This document shows, one piece after another, positions 36,001-45,584 of a stretch of DNA of 64,000 nucleotides. Numbering within the stretch: position 1 is the stretch's first letter; every line of letters starts with the position of its first letter. Under the pieces are notes generated by a model. That model did no database searches and was not told the origin of the DNA. It saw nothing but the letters and a program-made list of their open reading frames with translations. This stretch comes from Temnothorax longispinosus (lineage: Eukaryota > Arthropoda > Insecta > Hymenoptera > Formicidae): positions 18,839,049-18,903,048 of the forward strand of contig NC_092365.1 of NCBI RefSeq assembly GCF_030848805.1. Reading direction: 5' to 3'. A program made the position numbers and the translations under genes.

Positions 36001-36110
36001 GTCGTACATTTACTATAGCTGATATCTGGTGAAAACGAATCGGCCGGCCGATACATCATTTGTCGCGCCGACCGCTAACTTGTGACTCAATTATCGAGCG
36101 CGTGTGTGCG
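36001..36110 (+). repeat. palindrome-bearing repeat, copy 5
   Basis: GTCGTACATT, GATATCTGG (36021-36029), perfect palindrome ATCGGCCGGCCGAT (36039-36052), core ACATCATTTGTCGCGCC, CCGCTAACTTGTGACTC, AATTATCGAGCGCGTGTGTG. The closest relative of copies 1 and 6. Confidence 0.85.
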
Positions 36111-36727
36111 TCGAAAGTGCGGAGCGGCGATGCATCGATGGCGCCGAGCGATGCGAGGGTCCTCCTCGCGTGCGCGTGCAGCCGCGAGGCACAGCCGATG
36201 ATAGCGAGAAAAACGTGGAATGACAGATTTACGGAAATTGCGGCTCGCTTCGTCAAACTTTCCGCGATCCCCATAATTATTTCAAATTCCGGAGCACACA
36301 TGCATTTGCATATCGGACCTAATTGCGAGTGTCGTGAGGCATACATCGCGTGCTTTTTAACCGCCCTGTATTTAATGTCATTTATCATTTCTACATAGTA
36401 TCGCGTTCTCCAATAATTTTTCTTTACGATTATTTGAATAAGGGTGGTATATTATGTTTAACATTATTTTTATAAGATTAAATTTATACCAATATCAACA
36501 GCGTGGAAATTAACATAAGATACTGCAGTAAGATATAAGAAATTTAAGTCATCGAAGTTGTCGCCAAGTAATCGAATCATATCGATTATTTTAATTTCGG
36601 GATACAAGTCCAACGCGTGGATGTTTTCGTCAGGTCGCAGGCATTAATTCTCGAATGTAAAAAACATTTCTTAATTTGTACGTGACAACGACAAACGCGA
36701 AATTATTCGAGGCGTCACGAAAACGCG

Positions 36728-36868
36728 TTCTCTATACGCCTACCGCGTATGATATCCGGCGGAAACGAATCGCCCGAACGATACATCATTTGTCGCGTTG
36801 GCCGCTAAATTTGTGACTCAATTATCGGGCAGGCGCGTGTGCGTGCGTGCGTGCGTGCGTGCACGCAC
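36728..36868 (+). repeat. palindrome-bearing repeat, copy 6
   Basis: GATATCCGG (36751-36759), imperfect palindrome ATCGCCCGAACGAT (36769-36782), core ACATCATTTGTCGCG, CCGCTAAATTTGTGACTC, AATTATCGGGCAGG and an expanded (GTGC)n tail. It lies 730 bases from copy 5, almost the same as the 720 between copies 4 and 5. Confidence 0.85.
36837..36865. repeat. (GTGC)n microsatellite in the tail of copy 6
   Basis: Six to seven GTGC units. The same tail position is GTGC-rich in copy 1 and GTGTGCG-like in copy 5, so the repeat unit seems to seed the microsatellite. Confidence 0.9.
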
Positions 36869-37490
36869 TTGCCGCAGGGAGGAGCCGAGGGAGACGGGGG
36901 GTGGCGATAAAAGAGAGTGAGAGGCGCCTTCATACGCTAACCAGTCGGTTAGTTAGCGCTTCGGATTCGCCGGCAATATTCCTCTGGCACCCCGCCGCGC
37001 ATCCGAACGGTTATGGCACCTCCGCCAACGAAGGTGCCAGTAATTACCCTAACGCGTCGTGTCCGTTCGTGTTAATCGTCTCTTCGGGCCGATCGAAAAA
37101 AAATCTGCTCTCGTAGCTTTCGTTACATTGTGATATTTCGTTACAGGCCCGAATTTTAACCGGTAAGAACATACCCGTGCACTCGATAACAAGAGAAGCG
37201 CGTATAATTTCTTTTTCTTTGTGAAAAGATAACACTCCGTTCTTTGTAGCTCTTTCGTTCTATTAGTATCGATACTGCAAGCGGGTTGAAGCAAAAACTT
37301 CACTAATTTATCTGTCTTATATTGTCGTAAACAAGAAAACTATAAATCTCTGTAGCTTTTATATATAGATGAAAATCGCTATATTTACGCTTTATGTAAT
37401 ACTTTTCATTTCACGGTCGTAAATGCGCGTATCCGAGAAATGCCTTGTCCGTGATTAAACGAACGCGTAATCGCGCCTGAAGCTGTTATT
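36869..37490. other. noncoding block
   Basis: CpG-rich to 37080, then AT-richer. No ORF of note. No further copy of the repeat family was found here. Confidence 0.5.
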
Positions 37491-37853
37491 ATGGCTTCGC
37501 TGAAGGTGATCGGTAATTATCTTACGAGCGTGTTAATTTTGCCGATGTTAATCATCTTTTTAGCACGCGATCAAGCAGATTTCTCGTATGCTTTCGTAAT
37601 TGTCGGCGAATTTCCTCTTCCTCGCTTTTATCTGTCGTCTCATCTAATATTGAAAATAACGAGCAAATATCTTATTGAGAATTTTCATTTAATCGAACCT
37701 TTCATTGATAAGAACTGCAATGTAAAATTAATAACCGGCGTAATAAAACGTAACTATCGCGCGCGAAGTTATTACATTATTTTAAAAAAATGCAGTTATC
37801 ATTTTTCCACTCAGCTTTTAGTCGCGCTATTTTCCTTTCATGCGCGAGCCTGA
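37491..37853 (+). CDS. possible membrane-protein-like ORF
   Basis: ATG at 37491 opens 120 codons. The start MASLKVIGNYLTSVLILPML suggests a signal peptide or membrane anchor, and the rest is mixed and basic. It is longer than expected in DNA this AT-rich. No domain, no homologue known to me, and no clear splice sites. Could be a lineage-specific single-exon gene or chance. Confidence 0.18.
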   Translation: MASLKVIGNYLTSVLILPMLIIFLARDQADFSYAFVIVGEFPLPRFYLSSHLILKITSKYLIENFHLIEPFIDKNCNVKLITGVIKRNYRARSYYIILKKCSYHFSTQLLVALFSFHARA

Positions 37854-39364
37854 TCCGTATTTAACCCCATCTCAAAGCGACGCTTGACGTTACATCGCCT
37901 TCACGGTTGATGATCCGTAATTATCCTATGCGCGCGTTAACTCATCGATGTTAATCACTCTCGTCGTACCGATCGAGCTATATTATGTATATTTTTTAGT
38001 CTGGGCGCGTGTATCCTTTTTCTTCCTAGTCGTCTTTCACAGATGATAGGTAAATAAGTTTATTAATCTCATCATAATTCCTCTGACATACACAATATAG
38101 CAAACAACGTACTCGAAAAAAATAAATTATATACAGAAATAAATATAAGTTATTTCGAAATTAAAATTAATATAATAAAGCAGTAACTCGTGATATGAAT
38201 AATTAATGAATATATTAAGATAAATGTACGCGGAACTAATTAATGCAAACTAATCTTGACGTTATTAATAACGTGTGCGATAATAACATGTCAGACATAT
38301 ACAACTGATATAGAGAAGACATATTGCGTTTCTTTGATATTTGAGGGTTCTGACGAGAGCGCAGATCTATCTATCCGATTTCATGCAGGCGGTACTCTGC
38401 CAAAGCTCACTTTTGCACGTATCTGCGGTACATACCTATTTCGCACCTCATATGCCACGGTGGGAACTCTGTAAGATCGTGTTGGCTACCTCTGGGAGAT
38501 AGTTATTGAGCATACGAGCGAGATAGAAAGGATTCTCGATAATCATCGCGAGTATGGTTACCCGGAAAATCCTTTGACCTGAGCTGTCCGAGAGGTAGCC
38601 ATCGCGAGTTTATCGAGGATGCGTTCAAAGGCTCTCGTTGAAATGAAGAAATAATATTTCTTGAAGGTTTTATTCGCTTCTGCTGTGATGACGTACAAAT
38701 AGATTGCAACAATTCTGTACATGTTGTAATAATCCCTGAGTTGTTCAGTCGTAATCCGCGATATCGAAAACTAATTTTTTAGACATTATCAGCAATCTTC
38801 ACCTTCGATTCTCTTTATGTCAAGATCGCTCGCGATACCGTTTGCCATAGGCTGAGAATCAAACGGATTGTGATGCAACTCTGCTGCTTGTGGTGCGAGA
38901 TCGAGATACCCGAAAATTTCGCATCGTGGGTCCCCGAGGGCAAGGAAAGGGAGAGCAAACAAGGCCAAGCGGTTTGCATACACGCAAATACGCCATTGCT
39001 CCTATTTACATACATATGGACACGTCGAAATCGCGTTAAGAGCCGACGCGAGTGCGAGCGCGCGCGCTCGCAAATGTTAATGGCGACGGTAGCCTTGGCC
39101 GCCCTGCCACATTCTCCGATCCTGTACCGTTTTGCAGTATCCGCCGGTTTAACAGGCAGGCAAGAAGCAAGGATTGCGAGGTAATGGGGCGCGGAGAGGA
39201 GGCCAGTTAGGAGCGGTGGAAGATGGACGGCGAGAGGGAACGTGGAGCCGAAGAAGCAGAGGGCGAAGAAAACGAGAGCGCGCGGCGCTTGCGGGCACGG
39301 GAGCCGCTTTTTCTGGACTTAGCACATTTTTCAATGCCCGTCGACAGCTATCCCAATCTTTCCC

Positions 39365-39384
39365 CTCTCTCTCTCTCTCTCTTT
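39365..39384. repeat. (CT)n microsatellite
   Basis: About nine uninterrupted CT units followed by TTTCTTTCG. Confidence 0.9.
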
Positions 39385-39734
39385 CTTTCGCGCGTCTTCC
39401 ATCTCTTCTATCTTCCACTTATTTGGCTCCTCTTCGTTTCTTCGGGTTCCTCGCGCGCTTTCTCCATCTCCAACGCGTCCGCCACCTTCTGCCGCAGCTC
39501 CGACGACAGACGGTTTCTTCCACTACGTATACACTATCGCGAGGAACGACATCAGCGCGTTTTCGCGCTCGTCGGCGTTTCAGAAAACCGTGAGAGCGAG
39601 AATTCGTCCGGCTAGTACCGTCTGGTTACCGCCAAATAAACGCCGCTGAATTTATGATGTAGAACAAACGATTCTATGCTGCGATGACAAATAATATGAC
39701 TGCATGCGAGATATTTATTAAACCTCTAAGAATG

Positions 39735-39768
39735 GCATAATTAAAAGAATTGCATAATTAAAAGAATT
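39735..39768 (+). repeat. perfect 17-bp tandem duplication
   Basis: GCATAATTAAAAGAATT occurs twice head to tail without a mismatch, indicating a recent local duplication. Confidence 0.95.
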
Positions 39769-40328
39769 GGATCTATCTATCGAAGGACACAAAATTGTTG
39801 CACTAACAATAATCAGATGATAACAACATGATGTAAATGTAAAATGTTAAGAAGATATTACATTTCATCTTATTATTATTCACTAAATCGACAGAACTTA
39901 TTTGTTGCATTTATTACTTCTTATTGTACTATTACAATGCATCTTTCTAAGACACGTGTTTTCTCAACAAGCATTGCCCGCATGGCCGAGCAGGTTGGTG
40001 CATGCAGTAGGATGCAATGTGTCTATCGACTTAATTAAATCCCAACCCCATAAACCCGCCCACCACGCAGTGATAAATGCGTCTTTTCCCTTTCTCTCTC
40101 TTTCCCTTTCTGTGCACATCTTGTCCTGAAGGTGACAAGGGAAACTTTTACTCCGAACGAGCGCACCCACAAAAAGCCGAGCCGAGTCGTATACTTGCCC
40201 CTGGAGACACTCGTTACATGCGTACGAACATTCGGTAATAATGTGCGAGGTATTCGCTCTCCTGAATTCGTCAGCGTCGTTTTTCTTCGACATCGAGCTG
40301 TGAGCTCCTGAGCCAATTCTCCCCGAGG

Positions 40329-40388
40329 ACGTTAAACGCGCGCTCGATATCTTTCGCGCACGTTAAACGCGCGCCGATCTTTCGCGCG
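40329..40388 (+). repeat. about 30-bp tandem duplication
   Basis: ACGTTAAACGCGCGC, a CGAT word and CTTTCGCGC at 40329-40359 are repeated with a 2-base deletion at 40360-40388. Confidence 0.9.
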
Positions 40389-40668
40389 CGCCGTATCGAG
40401 CGTGCAATATCTTACGGGGAGAAACTTCGCGATACCGTCAAAATGCTTTTAAAGAAAACTGCCATTGGCGCGAAATGAGATCCCCGAAGCGAGGCAGAAG
40501 GACGACACGGTGATAGAAGAACACGGTCAACAACAAATAAAGAAAAAGATCAGGTAATCTTTGATATTCTTTCTCTTTCTCTTTCCTCCATAAACGTATA
40601 TCTCATGACTGCTAAACAACCGATACATTAAGTAACGCCATGACGGGAGAAGAGAAACGCGGTGGTTC

Positions 40669-40989
40669 ATGGTGTTAATGAAAATGTATCGAGGTAGGAA
40701 GTCATGGGCCGGGGATATCCCTCAGGAAAGGTTCACTCGGCATCAGCTCTTCCATCAAGTACGATTCTCGAAGGCGCGATTCTGCCTCTTCTTCGCTTTA
40801 CCTTTCGTCCTTGGACTCTTATTCTTCAATGCCTCCTCCCACTCTTCTTTTCCTTTCCCGAGATCCGACCTCTCGTTCTCTCATCTCTCTGGTATTACAG
40901 AGGCTTCAGATATATCCTGGGCCCCTGAAGGTGGCTCGCTCGTTCTCGGTGCTTCAGCGAACGACCATACCGAGGCAAAGCAGCCATAG
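40669..40989 (+). CDS. candidate type II membrane-anchored N-terminus
   Basis: ATG at 40669 (context TTCATGG, in-frame stop upstream at 40630s) opens 106 codons. A basic, polar first 36 residues are followed by a hydrophobic anchor (ARFCLFFALPFVLGLLFF, about residues 37-54) and then a Ser/Pro-rich stem. This layout is that of Golgi type II enzymes such as glycosyl- or sulfotransferases, but no catalytic domain follows and none is recognised. A donor-like CTG|GTATTA lies inside. It could be a first coding exon whose partners lie elsewhere, or chance. Confidence 0.22.
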   Translation: MVLMKMYRGRKSWAGDIPQERFTRHQLFHQVRFSKARFCLFFALPFVLGLLFFNASSHSSFPFPRSDLSFSHLSGITEASDISWAPEGGSLVLGASANDHTEAKQP

Positions 40990-43440
40990 CCACCGTCGCT
41001 ATCTACCATCTGGCATAAATCAACTCAATGCTCGACTCTTAGAAGCTTCACTCTCCCTTAAGCTCATATTGCTTGCCTTCCTTTGCTTTCCTATTCTTTT
41101 TCCTCCCGCCCGACGTGTTCGAGGGGAAGCAGCTATCCGGTCGATCTACCGATTATTAATTCAACTCGCCTTTCTACCCTCCGTATACACTGGACACCCT
41201 GAATCCTCTTCGCCATCTTCTTTGACGACCTCGCGCGCACTTCGCGTAGAGCTCTTACGGTTGCGATTCCGCGGCTCCATGCAGCTTCAGAGTTCAATAT
41301 ATTATCGGCGAGCCAATCGTATCCGCGATGATAGGCTACTATTCGCTTTATGCGCACCGTGGATAAGAAAATCGCGAATCATGGGTAAAAAGCTGACGAT
41401 TCGATTCGCTCAAAGACAAGCCGACGGGATTCAAGACAGAAGAGGGGAAGGGCCTGTGGATGAAGAGAAGTAGAGAATGAGAGAGTCACGGTGTTTGCTC
41501 GCTGGCGGGTTCGTTGCTGTATACTTTGTGCTCACCGAGATACCTCGATAGCAAGGCGCACCTCCTTCTTCTTCTTTTAGACTCCTCTCACTACCCGGTT
41601 GCAAAGATCCTACGGGAGAGATCAGGACAACGGGCGTAACAAAGGATTTAACTATATACACTTCGCTGACGGGAGTAGAATGGACGGGAGGGATGAAGAA
41701 GAGCAGGTAAACGTTGCATTGGCGTACATATATACATATATACATATATATATATAAATATATATATGCCAAACGCGTGCGTATGTCCTGGCCGTTATCG
41801 TCCTATCGTGGTGCACGTGGAAAACTAGATCCGTCGTGAACTCGAAAGGTGATAAATCTAACGAGCTGCGAGCAGGACTCTCGACACTAACTGGTATGAT
41901 TCACGATCAGGCGCGAGTATCTCTCTGCTCGTGAGCATGCAGCGCGTTCGGATACAGCAGAATCCCTTGCTGATATCCGTAGGTCCTCTTTCTCTTGTCC
42001 ACGGCTGAGGATTTACGCGAGAATCTCGGCCCGGACCGGGCGAGCGTGAGATGAAGGAAGAAAGCGACCGGAGGCCATCCAGAATGTTGCGAAGGACGCC
42101 ATCCACCAATTAGTTCGGAAATATCTACCCACCATGCTGTCCAATCTGCTGCGAACGTGTAGTCTGCTATCGCGGATCAAGTTACTTTCTTAGCGTAATT
42201 GCGTGAAACTACGGTTTGCAGGATTCCACGGTATAGGTGCGCATCTTGCAGTCTCGGCAGGCCAACGAAATTTGATAATGGATCACGATAAGGGACTTGC
42301 GTGAGAGGAAACTTGAGCGGAATTCTCGGTGTCGTCCAACAGAGTGTCCGCCATTGAATCTACAAGTGCACTGACAAATATTCACCAAAATATTGTTTCG
42401 CCATTTATTCCTTTGATCGGCTATCAAAATACCTTCCGGTAATAAATTAATAGGCTCATATATCAGCGCACAAATTGAAAAAAGAAAAGTATTGTGCGTC
42501 TGTATGTCCTTCGCTCGAAGGAATCCTACGAATGATCCTTATTGCTCGCGTTGCCGCGTACCAAACGCGTTTTCCCATCAGAATTGGCCGGACAACAAAA
42601 AAGTTTTCTGCATCCTCGGAGCTCAACCGACCGTTTTCGTCGGGACGGAAGGGGCCCATAGCGGCCGGGCGTCGGTAACGAGAGCGAGTATAAAAATCAC
42701 GCGCGAGTAAATCAGTCGCCTGTCGTTTACATCCTTCGATCCATCGGGTCGAAGCTCGGGCCAACGGCCGCCGTCGCGCCCGATGCCGAGCGGGTTAGAA
42801 AGCCGTACCGGGGCCGGTGGCAGCAGAATTTAAGCGAGTTTTTGCCTGGAACAGGGCCCTGTCAATGCAAATGATTGGTGCGCGCGAAAATGGAACAAGA
42901 CACCGCGAGACAAGAGAGGACTCCTTCCTCTCTCGCCGCACCTTAGCCACCATTTGTTATACGAGCCTTGTACGAAACATGACGACGGCAATGATGCATG
43001 GCGGAGATATTGGGCCGGACCAAAATATCTCGTACTTGAAGTAAGCGTGTGTGTGCGTGTGAATGCGGGACGCGCTCCGCTATCGATGGGACCGAGGGGA
43101 CTATCGAACCATGCGATATCTTGTCGGACGGCCGGCCGATGTTCCAAATATTGGATACGTATCGAGAGACGCGGCGACGCGACGCGGCCGGATAGATATT
43201 ATATATGTTCGTCTGACAATGAGCGAACTTGTGTTTTATCAGGAATTTTACGTATGTCGATACAGCTAATTAAAAACGAGCTGCGTATATGCCTACCGCG
43301 TTCTCGCGTTATCTCGTGTCACTCTTCGCGCGGCACGAGACACGTGATATACGTCAGAAGCAGCGTGTTCGGTGTCGTAACCGAGCAACGCACGTACGAT
43401 GTCGCAAGTTGCGGAGTTTAACGCACAATCTCCGTAGCAT
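40990..43440. other. CpG-rich noncoding mosaic
   Basis: A 220-codon frame (40811-41473) overlaps the candidate ORF at 40669 in another frame. It starts at TTG, is Leu/Arg/Ser-rich, and has no domain, so I leave it out as a gene. An ACATAT repeat lies at 41726. Opposing frames at 42456-43421 are of the usual stop-poor kind. Confidence 0.45.
41726..41768. repeat. (TA)n / ACATAT repeat
   Basis: ACATAT units passing into alternating TA over about 40 bases. Confidence 0.9.
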
Positions 43441-45451
43441 CGAGTAACCCATAATTAAATATGTTACGCTCAAAACAGAAATGTGCGATTTGCTACAAAT
43501 TTGCACGGTGGCCGCGTCGAAGCGGGAGGAAAGTAAGGCCGTTCTAAGCGCATTACGTCACGGAAAATAAATTCCTATTACACGTGACGCCGTCGGCGAT
43601 TAGCGCAAAGGTAATTGCATATAGGGTTGCCCCGTAGCCGTGGAAGGGTTAATCCAATAAAGCGGTTAAGTGACTGTCTGTCAGTGGTGGGACGAAACCG
43701 GCTGAATGATTTGCAGCGACAGCTACGTTCATATTTCCTTACCTCCCTATTTTGATTCCCACAGGATGGCGATCGTTATTATACGGCCAGTAACGAGCAC
43801 GCAGATCTTTTGTGTGAACAATAAATGACCCGTTATCTCTTCACGCATTTGATCGCGCGTATCGCAGCATGTATGTGCTGTGCATAAACGTATGCACAAC
43901 GCCTCTTGGAAACAGCCGTAGCCGACGTTATTCACGGTTTAAGGAACGAATCTTGCTGAGGCCATTAAATCTCGAGCAATCCCGCAGGCATCGCTGAGCT
44001 CTCCCGAAACTACGGGCGCTATCGTGACGGCAGTTACAACGGCTGCAAAATCGCCGGCGAGATAGCTCGAGAAATGGTTTAACCGTACCGTACACACGTA
44101 CACGCGTATCTCGTGTGTGCTGAACACGGGGATCGGTATATTTGAGTTTGTCGCAGCGCGTTACACGCAAGGTTGCCTCTCCCTGCCCTGGTATACTTGG
44201 GTGTAAGCTGGCGACGCGCCAGAATCGAAAAGAATCCCCCTCTCCTATTAAAAACCGGGAATATCCTCTTACGTCTTTCCCATCCCGTTCTTTCCTTCAA
44301 AGAGAGCTCTACGGTCGTTTCCGCGCCGGCACACCCAAGGCAGAAAAATAGAGAAGCGCCATACGATAGCTAACATGTTAGCGGACTTACGAGCAGAATT
44401 GTTGATTGAAAATTCTTTATAAATCTGGGTTCCAGTCATTTGTCAGACTTTCGTAAGTATCTCTCTCGAATGTGCTATTTCTTCCCCAGAAAATAGGGTT
44501 CCTAGCAAAGACGATTTTGAAATAAGTACATTTCTTTCCATATTCGATTTATGCGAAAAATATTAATTTATAAAATAACAATTTGATATTGTATTATATT
44601 AGAATGACGAATGCTAAATTCAAGAAAATTGGATAGACATATACAGCGAGTGGAAGCGACTCAAATTTCATGATAAGCGGTACGTGCGTTCCTCGGTACG
44701 AAGCGATATATATAACTGGATATAAAAAGAATACGATTGTCACAATCCTTTCTCATTTGTTCTTTACGCTCATGCCGCGCACCCCTTTCCTACCCTCTTA
44801 TCGTAACAAACGGTGTATAGCACGGAATTGCCGTTTAAGCGGCGTGTTTCTTATATGATTTCTGAGATGGCGACCGTCCAAACTCATTAATCGTAATGCT
44901 CCCGGATGGCAGAACGTAACATACTCCCGCAGAATTCTCTTCCGGTAATAACTGCCGCGCCGCCAGAACGTTTTTCAAACCCACTGCCTCTGAAACGATG
45001 CGAATCCGCCGTCTATTTCGTAAGTGCTGCGTAAGTCCGCTCGTAGCTCTTGAATATTACGCGATGTCGGGATAATAACGTTGCGCTCGAACGACAAAAT
45101 TTCGCAATTTGCTACGCCTCGATTATACATCTTATTTGACAGCGTTTTATACGCCCTTGGAACCTTTGTTTTATTCACGTAAGGTGTACATCATAAAACA
45201 GAATATCTCTTGTAAAAGTGGCATTCATCCCTAGCATGATTCTAATTAATAGATAAAACGAAAACTCAATGTGAGAGAGTTGTAACTTTTATCTTTATAT
45301 GAAATTCTTAATGCGACATTCGAATATAATTGCTTTTTGTCAAGGCTAATTAAAAATATTCTATATAATTGTATCGTTTATTTTGTATCGTGCAAACGTA
45401 ATACATAAAAGTTGTGGTATATGAAAAGCGAAACATCGGTGTAATTTTCAG
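43441..45451. other. noncoding mosaic
   Basis: Holds the second dispersed 20-mer. AT-rich at 44400-44650 and 45180-45440. No supportable gene. Confidence 0.45.
43634..43653 (+). repeat. dispersed 20-mer, copy 2
   Basis: GTAGCCGTGGAAGGGTTAAT, 19 of 20 identical to 5080-5099 in the same orientation. Confidence 0.5.
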
Positions 45452-45584
45452 AAATGTGTGCGGAAGAATGTCAAAAGTGGCTTTCAGTATAATATACAGC
45501 TCTTCAATTTTGCGCGACCCGGCACTGCTGTACTGGATCGGAGTAAAATATGCAAGCGGCCAGGCCGTAAAGCTTCGGCCTTAA
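45452..45584 (+). CDS. possible terminal exon (weak)
   Basis: TAATTTTCAG (AG at 45450-45451) is followed, from 45453, by 43 open codons and TAA. The peptide includes SSILRDPALLYWIGVKYASG and looks protein-like. There is an internal ATG at 45468. No upstream exon could be paired with it, and an open run of this length is not rare by chance. Confidence 0.13.

Larger units (their letters stand above)
37854..40668. other. noncoding mosaic with small duplications
   Basis: AT-rich to about 38300 and at 39640-39930, CpG-rich at 38990-39610. The 139- and 130-codon frames at 39174-39615 overlap each other across a CT repeat and are not credible. Holds tandem duplications at 39735 and 40329. Confidence 0.45.

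Noticed and set aside
36021..36066. Microbial or viral origin for any segment
   Set aside because: CpG-rich palindromic repeats and microsatellites fit insect nuclear DNA. No polymerase, integrase, capsid or envelope-like frame was seen anywhere in the window.
33253..36868. Repeat cluster as an array of mutually exclusive exons
   Set aside because: One frame gives similar short peptides in copies 1, 5 and 6 (for example NESAGRYIICRA), but copies 5 and 6 reach a stop after CGC, copy 4 has indels, and no consistent acceptor or donor flanks the units.
33253..36868. Repeat cluster as a CRISPR array
   Set aside because: Spacers are hundreds of bases and uneven, units diverge, and the DNA is eukaryotic in character.
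40811..41473. 220-codon plus-strand frame
   Set aside because: It begins at TTG, is rich in Leu, Ser and Arg with no domain, and overlaps the ATG frame at 40669 in another register. Stop-poor CpG/pyrimidine-rich DNA explains it.
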